Part shown: one piece after another, positions 49,601 through 60,445 of the stretch
Layout: every line of letters begins with the position of its first letter
How positions within the stretch are numbered: position 1 is the first letter of the stretch
NCBI GenBank assembly: GCA_034620365.1
Contig: JAQGEQ010000380.1
Span: 1,178,001 to 1,242,000, forward strand
Origin: Pegea sp. RAD2-039
Taxonomy: Eukaryota; Chordata; Thaliacea; Salpida; Salpidae
Direction of reading: 5' to 3'
Length of the DNA stretch: 64,000 nucleotides
Program-made: the position numbers and the translations under genes
The notes under the pieces: model-generated
Told to the model about the DNA's origin: nothing
The model's input: the letters and a program-made list of their open reading frames with translations, nothing else
The model's database searches: none

Positions 49601-50424
49601 TTCAGATACTTGATGGTATCATTACGGATTACTTCCCAGGTTTCTTTTTCTTTTTCAACTGATTTTATACGATCAAGTTTTAATTTTCTATCTTCATCAA
49701 GTTCTTGCAAAAGAAGAGTACTCTTTTCAATTGGTTCTCGAAATCTGATTGTACCAATAATATCTTCGATAAATTCCAGCATTCCATCAGTACCATGTTC
49801 CTTTTTTGACATCGGTTTCATCAAAGATATTTGTTCTACCTCGCCTTGAAGGATTAAAAATCGATTATAATTCAAGTCAATACCATAACTTTCAAGCAAA
49901 GCAGCTACTTGCTTAAAGTGAACTTTTTTCTTATCGATGAAGTAACTAGATGAATTATCTTTATAAACAGTTCTGCCAACACAAAATTGAGAATCTGGAA
50001 TCTGTTCAAATTTCCCATCAGCACTTGCAATAATTTTTGCAAAATGAACTTCGACTGAGCAAAATGTACAATTTTTATAGTTCTCACTATTATGAATTAA
50101 AACTGAAAGTTTTTTAGATCGAATTTTTTGAGCTCTAAAACCAAAGACAAATAACATAGAATCAATGACATTTGATTTACCACTACCATTTGGACCAACA
50201 ACACATGTAAAGCTGTGATCAAAAGGTCCTAGAACTTTTCGACCAGCATATGATTTGAAGTTTTCATTGATTATTTGAGTAATCATTAACCGAGAACCAT
50301 CACCAACCGCAGCTTCACACACTTGGGGAGGAGGGGCAACTGCTAATGACTCTGGCAATGAGATTTCAGGCAAGCTCACACTATTGGGATATTCAACCGC
50401 AGGAAGAACAGTAAGCAAACTCAT
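46651..50424 (-). CDS. SMC4: Structural maintenance of chromosomes protein 4 (condensin core ATPase), single exon
   Basis: ATPase core of condensin I/II; pairs with SMC2 and compacts mitotic chromosomes. 1257 aa in one uninterrupted frame. Order: N-terminal extension; ITQIINENFKSYAGRKVLGP; Walker A GPNGSGKSN at about residues 77-85; KIRSKKLSVLIHNSE; Q-loop LILQGEVEQI; long coiled coil; hinge around GIHGRLGDLGGIDANYDVAI and DTNGTMSGGG; second coiled coil; signature LSGGEKTLSSLA from about 1155; Walker B LYVMDEIDAALD from about 1179; FIVISLRNQMYEQSDRLIGI. The KIRSKKLSVLIHNSE block distinguishes SMC4 from SMC1-3. Somewhat shorter than vertebrate SMC4, with a short N-terminal extension. All ATPase motifs are intact. 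The first ATG was taken because a stop-rich stretch lies upstream. Lack of introns contrasts with every other cellular gene here. Confidence 0.97.
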   Translation of the reverse strand: MSLLTVLPAVEYPNSVSLPEISLPESLAVAPPPQVCEAAVGDGSRLMITQIINENFKSYAGRKVLGPFDHSFTCVVGPNGSGKSNVIDSMLFVFGFRAQKIRSKKLSVLIHNSENYKNCTFCSVEVHFAKIIASADGKFEQIPDSQFCVGRTVYKDNSSSYFIDKKKVHFKQVAALLESYGIDLNYNRFLILQGEVEQISLMKPMSKKEHGTDGMLEFIEDIIGTIRFREPIEKSTLLLQELDEDRKLKLDRIKSVEKEKETWEVIRNDTIKYLKIKNEIIQIEYSKKENDVRKIVLKSIRLNELVKSKVEEKDALSDDLKEANVELNEAKKKVEELDAVKSRLSQELEDNIAKFSNFEKRNVEIFEDRKHKKNTYKNLDKKLAKQRKQLEELASQPETLQGTIDELTSELESLNQEQKEAEKVLEKMMKDFTKASKQLQKNKDDLVQQRLSRSDEVNAAKEKLDLAKVQLELFEKDYTKAKEATVACEKQIEEHTNKVESFKSRLDEIEDRSKSLTVKVTKGAQELNDLKERKKLVENKHQKLQNSFTTMKFSHQQSKSRGAIHSFVLDLKKSGNIPGIHGRLGDLGGIDANYDVAISSCCSSLEHYVVDTVESAKKCLEALKRSNIGRTTFIALEQMGQYKSQAENPSSAPLPRLRDLVITKPEYKTAFYYALRDTLVADDLQIAQRVAYGATRWRVVTIKGELIDTNGTMSGGGNRVTRGRMGTNSKTTDVVDSSDLEDLKMKCEKNERELEVIQQDLISKEKSYNTESSELERLTSEKKSIVMELKNSSNLIIQLKKKLVTLKKAAFDATPDENQKSALKIQLDEQEAKFKEAFEKADIFSKKIKLIDDNILKLRMKKVGPKEEEIENIKQTIKKTSQNISKNKIAIESGARKYKNIEKSLKIGEDDITNLKKQIEQLEKDYEKLELEASNLYDLRNELQENSTKAEQEVVTAQKKLVNVQKRHGRVFEKVNGISKDIKSLQATLSDLEKDIHIGKQTLSKYKLKEIDGEDVKPLKRFPLDQELDKNDFVDTNNQHSALDSEAAKLSPNLNSFEEFRKKQKIYLERVSELEKVTEERNTMRKIFENLSKRRLNEFTEGFKIITNKLKENYQLITFGGDAELEYIDSLDPFSEGIAFSVRPPKKSWKNICNLSGGEKTLSSLALIFALHHYRPSPLYVMDEIDAALDTRNVTIIARYIAERTKNAQFIVISLRNQMYEQSDRLIGIYKTNNSTKTVALETRALKTPESDVAVKK

Positions 50425-51469
50425 TATATAAAAAAAATGAAATCAAAAAGCTGAAAGTATGTTAAAAATTTAAACTAAAATTAAGTTAAGCAGAAAATCA
50501 CTTTTTATTATTATAAATTTAAAATTAAAACTAAGGTTATATATAATATAAAAGTTATTAAATGCTGAGTTACAATGAACAATTAATATATAGCAATCAT
50601 TTATCATTATTCAAATCTAAAATATTATTATTTAAATTTAAGTGACAACCCAATATTCATATCATAAAATCTCTAAGAAAAATTTTTTTTTAACAGTTTG
50701 TAATACTGGATTATATACTAAAGCCTTTGACTAAAATTCATAATCAATCATAACTCAAATATAAAAAAATATATATAAAAATAAAATATACATAAAAATA
50801 AAATATATATATGCTATATTGTATATATATTACACAGAATATATAAAATAAATATTGATAAAATCAATTTTGGTCAATATAATTATTATACCTTTAGTAA
50901 AAAAATTACATCAAAACAACTTTTATAGAAATATTACTGAAAATAAATAAAACAAAAGATACCAACATTTTCTGCTCAACTATAATATAAAAAAATCTTG
51001 ATATAAAATTATAAAAGTTAAAAATATTGTATAAAAGAATAGTTGAATAACTAGTTACTATTATTTTTTGAAAATTTATTCGATTTCAGCTAGACGCAAC
51101 TACAAATAAAAGCATACAATTAATAAACAAGTAAAATAAACTTAGAAAAAGTGTAAAGTATAATAGAGAAAACAACTCCACATCAACTGCAAAAATTAAC
51201 TTTACTTATGTTCGAAAACAGCGGGAAAACCTAGATAATTATATCAATTTATAGATGAAACATTTTGGCTAATATTGTAAACGCCTAAGTAACTATTGTA
51301 GACTACTTTATTTTCAGCTTAATATATAAAATAACGCTTACCATAGTAACTTTCCTATAAACGTAATATAGAAAATAACTTACTTTTAAAAATCAGTTAT
51401 TATATAAATGAGAAAAGAAACTCCCAATTATAAAGCTAATTGTAAAGATAATAACAGCAGTTTTAGACC
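50425..51469. other. AT-rich upstream region of SMC4
   Basis: No exon seen. It includes a low-complexity TA/TATAAAA-rich block around 50755-50860. The SMC4 promoter and any untranslated first exon must lie here but cannot be recognised. Confidence 0.5.
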
Positions 51470-51472
51470 CCA

Positions 51473-52970
51473 TTTATTTATTTATTTATTTATTACAATA
51501 AATGTGAAGGAGGGTGCCTAAAAAGAGCACCTCTCGCTAACACACATTCTCACAAATTAGATCTATTTGACGTGTAAACGAAAAAGCATATGACAATGAA
51601 GAACTGCACGGAATCATAGTATTGTAAAAGAGAAAAATTCACAGTTTAGAAATGGCAATGTTGGCGATATTATAACAATTCAGCTTTTTCTTGAACAGCA
51701 TAAGTGATTTTGACATGACAATCTCTGATGGCAGATTGTTCCATGTACTGATTATGCGGTATGAGAAAAAACTTAATCTGGTTAACGTAGCTGGTGGAGT
51801 GGGCTTATTAAGATGTAATTTATGTCTTCTAAGTTGATATAACTTGAGGGAGGGACTAATGGAGAAAAAGTCATCAAACTGAAGATCAATTAGGTTGTGA
51901 ATAATTTTAAAAATCAGAATAAGGTCGTATTTGATTCTTCGGATTTCCAAAGAATCTAGATTGAAGAAGCTGAGACGATGGTTATAACTCCCGTATTTGA
52001 TATTAAGTTTCCTGCAAACCAATCTCGTAAATGTTGCCTGAACAGATTCGATTTTTCTGATATCACCAACTTGATATGGCATCCATGCACTGATATTGTA
52101 TTCAAGAATAGGGCGTATGTACAGTTTGAAAAGGTTGACGAAAAACCATGGATCTTTAGAATTAAAAGTCTTTATGATGAGGTGGACAAGCTTGATAGAT
52201 TTTCCAAAGATTCTGGAAACATAACTGTGCCATTTGAAGTCAGATGTCAGAGTAATGCCGAGGTCTATGACTGAGGATACTCGTTCAAGAATGGATCCAT
52301 TGATGTAGTATTGGTTGCTGAAGTTGGCCGCTGGCTTACGGGAGAATGTTATAACTTCAGACTTTGTTGGCTGGATTTTAAGTTGCCAATTCGCAGACCA
52401 GTTTTCTACAATGTTTAGTGCAGTTTGGAGTTTTGAGTGAGAACCAGATAATAGCTTGATGTCATCTGCATACACAAACACACTGACATTGTCTACTGTT
52501 ATTAGTCTTCTGATGAGGTCTTCAATGAAAATCAAAAAGAGAAGTGGACCCAGGACGGAACCTTGAGGAACGCCGCTGGTGACTTTACTAGGAGTAGATA
52601 AAGATCTTTCTACACGGGTTCGTTGGGTTCTACCTGATAAGAAATCTTCAATCCATTTTAAGATAGAGTTGCTGATTTTTATGTTTTTCAATACAGTAAT
52701 GAGCTTGTTGTGTGGAACAGAATCAAACGCTTTAGCAAAATCAAGGTATATGATGTCACATGGAGTATTACTTTCGTAATGAGCTGTAAGCTCATTGAAA
52801 AAAGTGAGATGTTGAGTCAAAGAAGATCTTTGCTTAACAAAGCCATGCTGGGCATCAGATATTAGATGATTTATTAACAGTTGCATAACCTTATATGAAT
52901 TATGTGGTATTTTAAGAGGTACATTTGAAGTTTTCATAGTTGAAGCTAAAATTGAAAAAAATCGGCCCAA
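51473..52970 (-). mobile_element. 5'-truncated non-LTR (LINE) retrotransposon
   Basis: Minus-strand element made of a reverse-transcriptase frame, a 3' UTR of about 160 bases and a tail of repeated AATA/TAAA units (plus-strand ATTTATTTATTT... at about 51473-51497). Endonuclease and most of the 5' region are absent, as in usual target-primed truncation. Similarity to LINE protein becomes clear from about 52900 leftwards; the 5' edge is therefore uncertain. The 3' UTR carries a potential hairpin, AGGTGC-loop-GCACCCT. A second 3' end of the same family is at 38727-38795. Clade not resolved (CR1/L2/Jockey-like group). Confidence 0.85.
51639..52970 (-). CDS. Reverse transcriptase fragment of non-LTR retrotransposon
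   Basis: Open frame of 443 codons. Copies element RNA into DNA at the target site. Seen: LISDAQHGFVKQRSS (residues about 37-50), catalytic YLDFAKAFDSVPH (Asp at 77), SGVPQGSVLGPLLF (132-145), FVYADD (165-170), then the thumb region and a C-terminal conserved domain ending in SYRIISTWNNLPSEIV. No stop or frameshift interrupts it, so the insertion is fairly young. The first 25 or so residues do not look like RT; the true ORF2 start is missing, and the first ATG is just the first in frame. Confidence 0.9.
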   Translation of the reverse strand: MGRFFSILASTMKTSNVPLKIPHNSYKVMQLLINHLISDAQHGFVKQRSSLTQHLTFFNELTAHYESNTPCDIIYLDFAKAFDSVPHNKLITVLKNIKISNSILKWIEDFLSGRTQRTRVERSLSTPSKVTSGVPQGSVLGPLLFLIFIEDLIRRLITVDNVSVFVYADDIKLLSGSHSKLQTALNIVENWSANWQLKIQPTKSEVITFSRKPAANFSNQYYINGSILERVSSVIDLGITLTSDFKWHSYVSRIFGKSIKLVHLIIKTFNSKDPWFFVNLFKLYIRPILEYNISAWMPYQVGDIRKIESVQATFTRLVCRKLNIKYGSYNHRLSFFNLDSLEIRRIKYDLILIFKIIHNLIDLQFDDFFSISPSLKLYQLRRHKLHLNKPTPPATLTRLSFFSYRIISTWNNLPSEIVMSKSLMLFKKKLNCYNIANIAISKL

Positions 52971-52984
52971 AAAAAACCGGAGCT

Positions 52985-54420
52985 TACTTATTTAGAGAGT
53001 TTATTTAAAGGACTCGCGCTTACATCAAGTTAGCCTCCAGCAGTTCGACCTTCTTTACATTATTATCATCTTGTTTTTTGGCTAGAATAAGGTCAGGAAA
53101 TTTTAACATTTCTTCTTCTGGAGTGATAGTATGAAGCTCTCTTCTTGCTTTTTCAAATCTATCTCCATCGTGGTTCCCATTTTATATCAAACTCACCACC
53201 TCTCTCTTTCCTCTCATAAAAATCGATGGACCTCCTTCCAAAATTTACAAACCTATCCCTAATAAGACAAAATAATTTCCTCTGCACTCCGCAACGACTT
53301 GGATTTGTAAGGGGCTGAAGATCCCTCAGAAGTTCTAAACTCTCCTGATCAGCCGTTACATGATCTCTTCAAAAACAAAGCTCTTCTACTGTATATACTG
53401 CAACTCGTTAAAGGTCATTTTTGTGTCTCTGATGGACTTAAAAACTGTGAGTGGTACGGAGCTGTTCAACCAAAAATGTGCATACTGCTAAAGAACAACG
53501 CGAAATGCAATAATAAAAATGATACAAAGAAAGTTGTAACGCTACAAAGTTTGTTGTCCCGTTTCCACTATTCTCTCTTCCGCCGTGGTTATGACAACTT
53601 CTACGGAATTCATCATTATTGGGAAAACGCTTATATCCCTCCCGTCGCCGTTTGTGATTGCTTCTCTCCTGCTCTTCCTCGCAGCGAGAAAACTTAGGCG
53701 TCCTTATTTCTGGTTAGATCTAGTAGAACTTATTGTTTGTTTTTTTAGACCATGAGATAGGAACTCTTATTCTGTTTTCCCGTTATAACTTTTCTACTTC
53801 AGAATAACTAGAACGGTCAGATGCTATTTCATTAAACTTAGTAACCTAAAAATATTCAGTTCTAGTCTTGGCCACCATCTCATCTCTTATTTCTTTTCCT
53901 ATGCGGCTGCTTCTTAGATGACCCAATTTTAACATCAGACGAATGACTATAATGTCCTCTCTGCCTAAACCTAAAACTTTTGGCATGACAATTTTGTGTT
54001 TGTTTCCTCGTTACATATTCAATGTTTAAGACTAAATCATCTTTTGAACCTCCTAACTCAAACACAAATTTTATTATGAGTTTTAAGGAAGTCCCTTTCA
54101 AGCACCATCTCTACAGTGAGGCCCTCCATGACAAACATATTTCTGTTCTGTTTCTTAAAAGATGGAAGTTAACTTTGCAAAAATTATTTATTTTGTACAC
54201 CCTAGATGGCTGAGCTATTTCTACTTTAAATGGGTTTCGTCTTTTGTTAGAGGAAATTTTGTCCTTCACCGACTTTAGAAAAGTTTCAAAATCTTGCTTC
54301 GTATTGAGAATTAAATCATTTGTGTCAGACTGAGGAATGTTAAAGATACAGAGTTTCTTGTAGAAATTTCAGTTTGTGATTCCATAGTTGAGGTGATGTT
54401 AGAGAGGATACTTCCCTTAA
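52985..54420 (-). pseudogene. Decayed, GC-richer minus-strand coding sequence, unrecognised
   Basis: On the minus strand, several protein-like pieces follow one another in different frames: KQDFETFLKSVKDKISSNKR (about 54.3 kb); QRGHYSHSSDVKIGSSKKQ (53880-54101); CEEEQERSNHKRRREGYKR (about 53.65 kb); ESLELLRDLQPLTNPSR and then FVNFGRRSIDFYERKERGG (about 53.2-53.35 kb); and ARRELHTITPEEEMLKF (about 53.1 kb), ending in TAA near 53030 with AATAAA soon after. Breaks between pieces suggest frameshifts rather than introns. It adjoins the LINE. It may be a processed pseudogene or an old element's ORF1. I do not recognise the protein. A plus-strand open frame (53476-53697) overlaps it and could be the real one instead. 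Confidence 0.4.
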
Positions 54421-55064
54421 GTTATTCTCCACTGAAAAAATCTGATTAACTTATTGATTTTAGATTTTCAATTTTATTTGGTTACATCAGTATATAAGAG
54501 CTTCTGAGCCTAAATCTCATTTGTTCTTCAGTTGTAACATGTCCTTACTTCCTACTGATTGCTCATTTAGAAAACTAATACTTGTGCCAAGAAATTGAAT
54601 GACTTTCTGACACAAACAAAGCTTTAGTTTGTTAAAAACAAAACCATCTTTATATTTAAAACAAGATTTATTTGTTCTGAAAACACACACAGTATAAATT
54701 ACTTGTACTAAAAAATGAGTTAAAAATAAAATATAAAAGCAAAAAAAAATTATTATTTTGCAGCTATCCTCTCACAACCATTAAATAAAAATAAAGTAGT
54801 TTGAAAGTTATAGTACAATATCTAAAAATAATAAAAACAGGCCAAAACAAACAGTTATGAAAACGTATAAAAATCTATCAAGAAATAAATTAAATTGTTG
54901 GAATATTACTTGGCAAGCTTACATATTAATTAGAATCTAAAGTACGAGTAAGATAGAGAGAAAAGGACGAATATATGTTAAAAAAGAAAAGAAAAGTTGT
55001 CATATAAGATTCAAATAAACGATGAGATGTTGACTGCTTAGACTAGCCCCACGGATAAAAGAAA

Positions 55065-57304
55065 TTAAGCATCAGTTACAACTTCATTAAGATATCCAGA
55101 ATTGATAGAAGTTGACAGGCTGAAGAAGTTTTTATTATTAGAATTGAGGTGATTAGTTTGTAAGTTGTGATCTGTACGAGAAGAATTAAGAGTAGATGAG
55201 CAAGCTGGTAAAGGCATATCTTCAAATGATCTTGCTGCTTCACTAGCAGCTCTTCTTTTATTAGCTTTCTTTTCTTCTTGTCGCTTGTAGTGAGAGTAAG
55301 TTGTTTGATTTCTAAAAACTATAAATTAACATTTTGTAAAAAATATTTAAACAGAATAGAAGTTGACAGATTAAAATCAAAAAATATGTTATCAAATACA
55401 ACGACCATAATAAACATTTCATGACTAACTCAAAAATATATGAAAGATTGCAAGCTGTCCAACTAATCCAATAGTAACAAAGAGTAAAAGAATTTTGATT
55501 CCAATAAAAGTTAGAAAAGTTATAAAAATTCCATTCGAGTATTTCCACCAGACATCTGTAAAAACTTTCAACTTTAACATATACTATTTAATGAAATAAA
55601 GAATCATTTTGATAAAAATCAATTCGTTAATTCTTAATAGACTTGCCAATTCTAAAAGTTTTCAAAAATAAATCAATAATTATCAAAAGAAAGTTGAATT
55701 AAAAGTAGTAAAGTTGTATTTTCATTCAAGTCAACAGTTTTCAACTCTTTTTTATCTCATGCAATAAACTATTTGTTAACTTTTTAATTCTTCTTATTCA
55801 GTGAAAACTACCCTGAATTTCAGCTACACTTGAATAAAACACAAAAATATTTAGAGAAGTATTCATATATATCATGTTGGCATTGTTCTGAAAATGTACA
55901 CTTTTCAAGATAACATTTTTTAGAATGAGTATCTACTGATTTAGTTGAACTTAAAAACTAAAATTGAAATTTAAACAAAAATTATTAATCTTTAGAAGTA
56001 GGAATGAATTAGCATAAAAAATTCAAATCAATAATTGAATTTTTACTAAAAGAATTCATTTTTTTCAAATCTTAATTTAAAATTTCTAAATAACATGAAC
56101 TTTTAACCAAACAAATAAACTTCAACAAGATCTTTCAGGTTATTTCATTCTGCTTAATTAAAAATATTCAAAAAAATGTTCACCTTGATTTAGATTCTCC
56201 TCATTTACAAATCCTAAGATGAAAATATACAAACTGATGACTAGCATACCAATACAAATGATTAAAGTAACTGAGAGAAGAATAAGAAAGATTCTGCAAA
56301 ATATAGAGTTAGATTCTACAATTTTTTGAGATTAATTATTTACTTATAGTTTTTGCTTCCAATACAATTATTTAACCATATACAGTGATGATCAAAATTT
56401 GTTACACATTTATTACAAGGTTGGCAATGTTTACTGCTTTTTTCTCTGCAAGCAAATCAATAAGATAAATGTTATTAATATTTTAGTATTATTTCAGTTT
56501 TATCGCACAATTATACTAAATTAAAAACTTACACAGTACATCTGCAGATGTTACAATAACCATTTTCAATAACATGCTTATGTTTAGAACGATCAAATGT
56601 TTCTACAGAGTTTCCACTATTTTTCCGATGCTCAAGTGACAATGGATCACTTGGATCAATAGTTGTGGCAGCTAAAAGAAACCCAACAACCAATGATAGA
56701 AAAATGGAAAAGCACTTTAAAAAAACAAGAACAATTTTAAATAATGTTGACATAAGCTATTATAAATTTGCATTTAAATAATTAGATATTTTTCTAAACA
56801 TTTGTTTGCCCGCTTTGGCACACCTTTTAAGGGTGTTGTCATTTTACCAGACTCACAGCAAGCAATTTGGATAGGTAAATGAAAGCCTTCTAAATTCTAA
56901 ACTCACTATAAATCCAGCTGGCCAAGAAGATTTTGGGAGCGTTGGGAGCTCGACTCCAAAAGTTAATAAAGCAAAAATAAGAATAATAATCCATGTTAAA
57001 ACCTGTGATAAGTAAGACTTTATTATTAGAAATAATCAAAGAAGAAAAAGTACAATTAACTAAATGGCCATACATTTATATTAAGAAAAATTATTTTAGT
57101 TTTATTTCTTGATATTATAAGCTAATAAATAATATTTATTAAAATAAATATTTAAAACAAACTTCAAAGCAAATAAAAATAGGTAAATAAGAAAATTATT
57201 GACCATAAGTTTTAACAAACCTGAAACTTATTCAATGGTCTGCTCCAACCATTATCCCTGATGAATGGAGTTGTACTTATCTTATTATTTATCAGAATAG
57301 ACAT
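55065..57304 (-). CDS. ZDHHC1-like: DHHC-type protein S-acyltransferase, ZDHHC1/ZDHHC11 family
   Basis: Multi-pass membrane enzyme that attaches palmitate to cysteines of target proteins, probably in ER/endosomal membranes. Seven coding exons (minus order): 57221-57304, 56907-57002, 56533-56756, 56344-56445, 56184-56293, 55430-55555, 55065-55318; 331 aa. Seen: [11 protein letters not shown] before TM1 ([17 protein letters not shown]), TM2, then the family-specific TTIDPSDP and [18 protein letters not shown], the zinc-binding [18 protein letters not shown] with catalytic Cys of [15 protein letters not shown], two more TM segments, and NQTTYSHY matching the TTxY motif. The tail is basic, then Ser/Asn-rich. 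The DPSDP/HKHVIE segment places it with ZDHHC1/11 rather than other DHHC groups. It looks complete. Confidence 0.93.
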
Positions 57305-60300
57305 AACAATAAAGTTCAATCCATAAATAGGCAACACTATTAATCTAATATGAAATAAAGTTGTTGAAAAAAAAAATTGAATAAAAATGAATAGCAGATT
57401 ATGAGAAATATTAAAATGAAATTTGTTTTATAAGAATAATATTAAACTACTAAAAATTATAATTTAAAAGAGAAGTTTATGACATAAAACTAACCTTATA
57501 TCAAAGGTTCATTTAATCTTGGATAATAAATTAATTATCACAAATTTATATTCTCTACAAAATAGTACATAGTTGAATGTAGAGATTTTTGAGTTTATGA
57601 TAATCAGTATAAACTAAAAGATATTTATAAAATGAAAAAAAGTAATTTATTATTTTAAAAATACAATAAATCAGTTTCTGTATATTCAATTTTATAAATC
57701 TAAAAAATATAAAGTTTTACAGAAACTTAACATCCAGCAAATCTATATATAGAAAAGTTTCAGAAAATTTATAAAATTCATAAGTTTATAAATTAAATTT
57801 TTGTAGGTGATTGGTTGAAACTTGTTATTATTCATAACTATGTAAAATACATTCAAAAATTACATCTATCTACAAACTGACTCGTAAGAAGTGTCAAAAT
57901 TATTATTATATTTTAATAAAATTTAATAAACTCATAAACATAATGATAGAAACAAGAAAAACGAATTTAACAAAATACAAATATATGAACGAGCAAAGCT
58001 TGGATGGTTTCTAGTCTTTTCAGCTTGATTTAAGATAGGCAAAAGAAAAGAAAAAAAGTACTCTGTTGTGTATATCAACAAAGGCTAGTAAAAACGTAAA
58101 TAAAAGATAGGTTAAAAGTATGGAAGGCTTCCAAAGAATCTACTAATATTGTAATTATTTATAAGATGTTCAATTTAGATTTTAAAAATAAGTTTTTAGT
58201 CAGTTTCTCCTCGGTCAAGATATCCAGTGGCTAAGCCGATTAGCTGCTGATCTATTTTGCTTCGTGTAGGTTTGAAACTTATCACTTCGTCAATACTACG
58301 ATATATCACGTTAAATTACACCACAAGCTTATTTCCAACACGGAAACTATCCTCTCTACTTAAGTGTGGATAGAACTCTTAAGAGCAAAGGCCCTGGGAA
58401 TAAATCTAGAAAAAAATACAGGTTGTTGACTTCGATGTTACTATTTTGAGTCACTAACGTTTCAACGAATTGGATCTTAAGAGTGGGGATAGTTCAGCAC
58501 ACGCTATTTTCTATTACAACCGAAGTCCATGTGCTAATAGGAAGAAAGTACGGATGCCAACTTATCTACTGTTTTGGTTTATAAGACTAGATTAAACAAT
58601 TTCTGTACTTTTATCTTTAGAGATTTGAATTTTGCTTTTTAGCTCAGAAAAAATACTTTTCCGAAAAAGAGTTTAAACCAGCTGTTATCTAAACTTTTAA
58701 AAAATCATATACGCTACTAAAATAAGCTAGATGCTTCATTTTGCACATTTTTGGGTCTCTTAAGTTCTTTGAAAAACAAAATACAAGGTTTATTTATAAA
58801 ATAAGTTTAGTTTTGGCTGTTGGAGGTATTGAGGTCAGTTGATCTTACCAGCTTTTATTAAATGTTTGTCTTTGCAAAAAGTTTGTTTTAGTTAAGCTTG
58901 TATTACAAATCAGCGTTCTTATTGTAAAACAGTTATACTATCTTGCATATATGTTGTCCTAAAAATTAACTGAATCAAATGATCACATTTAATTATACAA
59001 AGTCCTGAAATGATAATACCAAGACATGAAAATCTTGCCTAATGCTTTTTGGTCAAAAATTACTTTCGTCGACGTCAAGGACTTTAATTTGATGTCTTCA
59101 AATATCACAAATAATGTTTTTGTTACAAAAACTGCATAATTGTATCAGTAATACAAAATCAATTATTATGTTACCAATAATAGATCGTAAAATTATTAAT
59201 CTATTTCAAGAATAAATAGCTAGAATAACTGATAAAATAAAGCTATTTTTAAACTAAGTTATAATCTTTTATTCTATCATAAGCATATCTTTCATGTAAG
59301 TAAAATGACTCTAATGTTTGTTTTCTTATGTTGAAATGTTAACAACATCTTAACAAGGGAAGTCAAAATGGTAACAAATTATATTTCTACCGAAATAACA
59401 ACCGGTAACACTTGACTACTTTTATGTTAGATTTATTTATCATTTTCGTTTTGTTGTTATTGTAGAAAGCTTAGAAAAAAGTAAAAACGTTTTTTGAATT
59501 TATTCAGTTCATAAAACTTTTTACAATGGCCTGAATTAGAACTAAAAAAAATAGAGTCAAATTAGATTTAGATGTTACACATCGGTACTTTAAGTCGATT
59601 TTCTTATTTATTTGCTTATGCTGCTTTATTTTTGGCTGAATGGTTAAAAAGACAGTAGATTTGCTCTTTTTTTTATAAAACTAAGCGTCAACATAGAATT
59701 AGATTACACAGCTTTGATTAATTGATTACTTTTAAAACTATCATTTTATAGTTTTACTGTCAATGGTAAAGTCGTACAAGTCTTAAACAAATATCCACTT
59801 CAAATATTTGTAAGTTGATTGTCTAGATTTCATTTAATTTTATCTTTATTTATTTACAAATGTTAATTATTATTCGAACATTTTATTTTTTTAAATAAAT
59901 TTGTACATCTGATTTATACACAATGATTGATTTTAGTAATTTCGTATTTTTAAATATCATTATTTGATTAATAGTTGAAAGTTTAACAAATTATTTTGGT
60001 TCATTAGATTTTGTATCAAAATTTACCATGGTCAAACAAATCTCAAATTAAGACAAAGTACTTTATTATTATTCTATAATAAAATTACATTCTTCCTATG
60101 ATTTGAAAAATAGCATAAAATAAAATCTCAACATATCAACCCGGAGATATAAAACAGGTTAATATCGTGTTCGTTACTTGCTGTCAACTATTTTACAGAA
60201 ATACATTTTTGACTAAAATAGTTAGCAAACCCAATAATTGAAAAATCGATAATTATGATACATTTCAAATCTAGTCAGGTTTCTAACACAAGGTGTCGCT

Positions 60301-60445
60301 AGTGATAACATTTCAAGTAAATAGTAGAGAATAATAAAAAAAAACTTGCGGCAATTCGAAATTAGAAGTATAAACTAGCGCTGATCACTCTAAAAAATAA
60401 ACTTCTTGCTGATAATAGGTCTATTGGGCAAGATTTGATCAAGAG
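57305..60445. other. Intergenic region with one SINE
   Basis: Between the divergent ZDHHC and carbonic anhydrase genes. Apart from SINE copy D at 58.2 kb, I see only AT-rich sequence. Both promoters are expected here but no element can be named. Confidence 0.5.
58195..58540 (+). repeat. tRNA-headed SINE, copy D (plus orientation, most complete)
   Basis: Begins with a tRNA-like head: A-box region CCAGTGGCTAAGCCGATTAG, then about 35 bases later the B-box-like GTAGGTTTGAAACTT. The body contains TTTCCAACACGGAAAC and CTGGGAATAA blocks shared with copy C. The end GAGTGGGGATAGTTCAGCAC, followed by ACGCTATTTTCT, is shared with copy B. It serves as the reference for this family. Old and diverged; no obvious target-site duplication. 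Confidence 0.7.
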
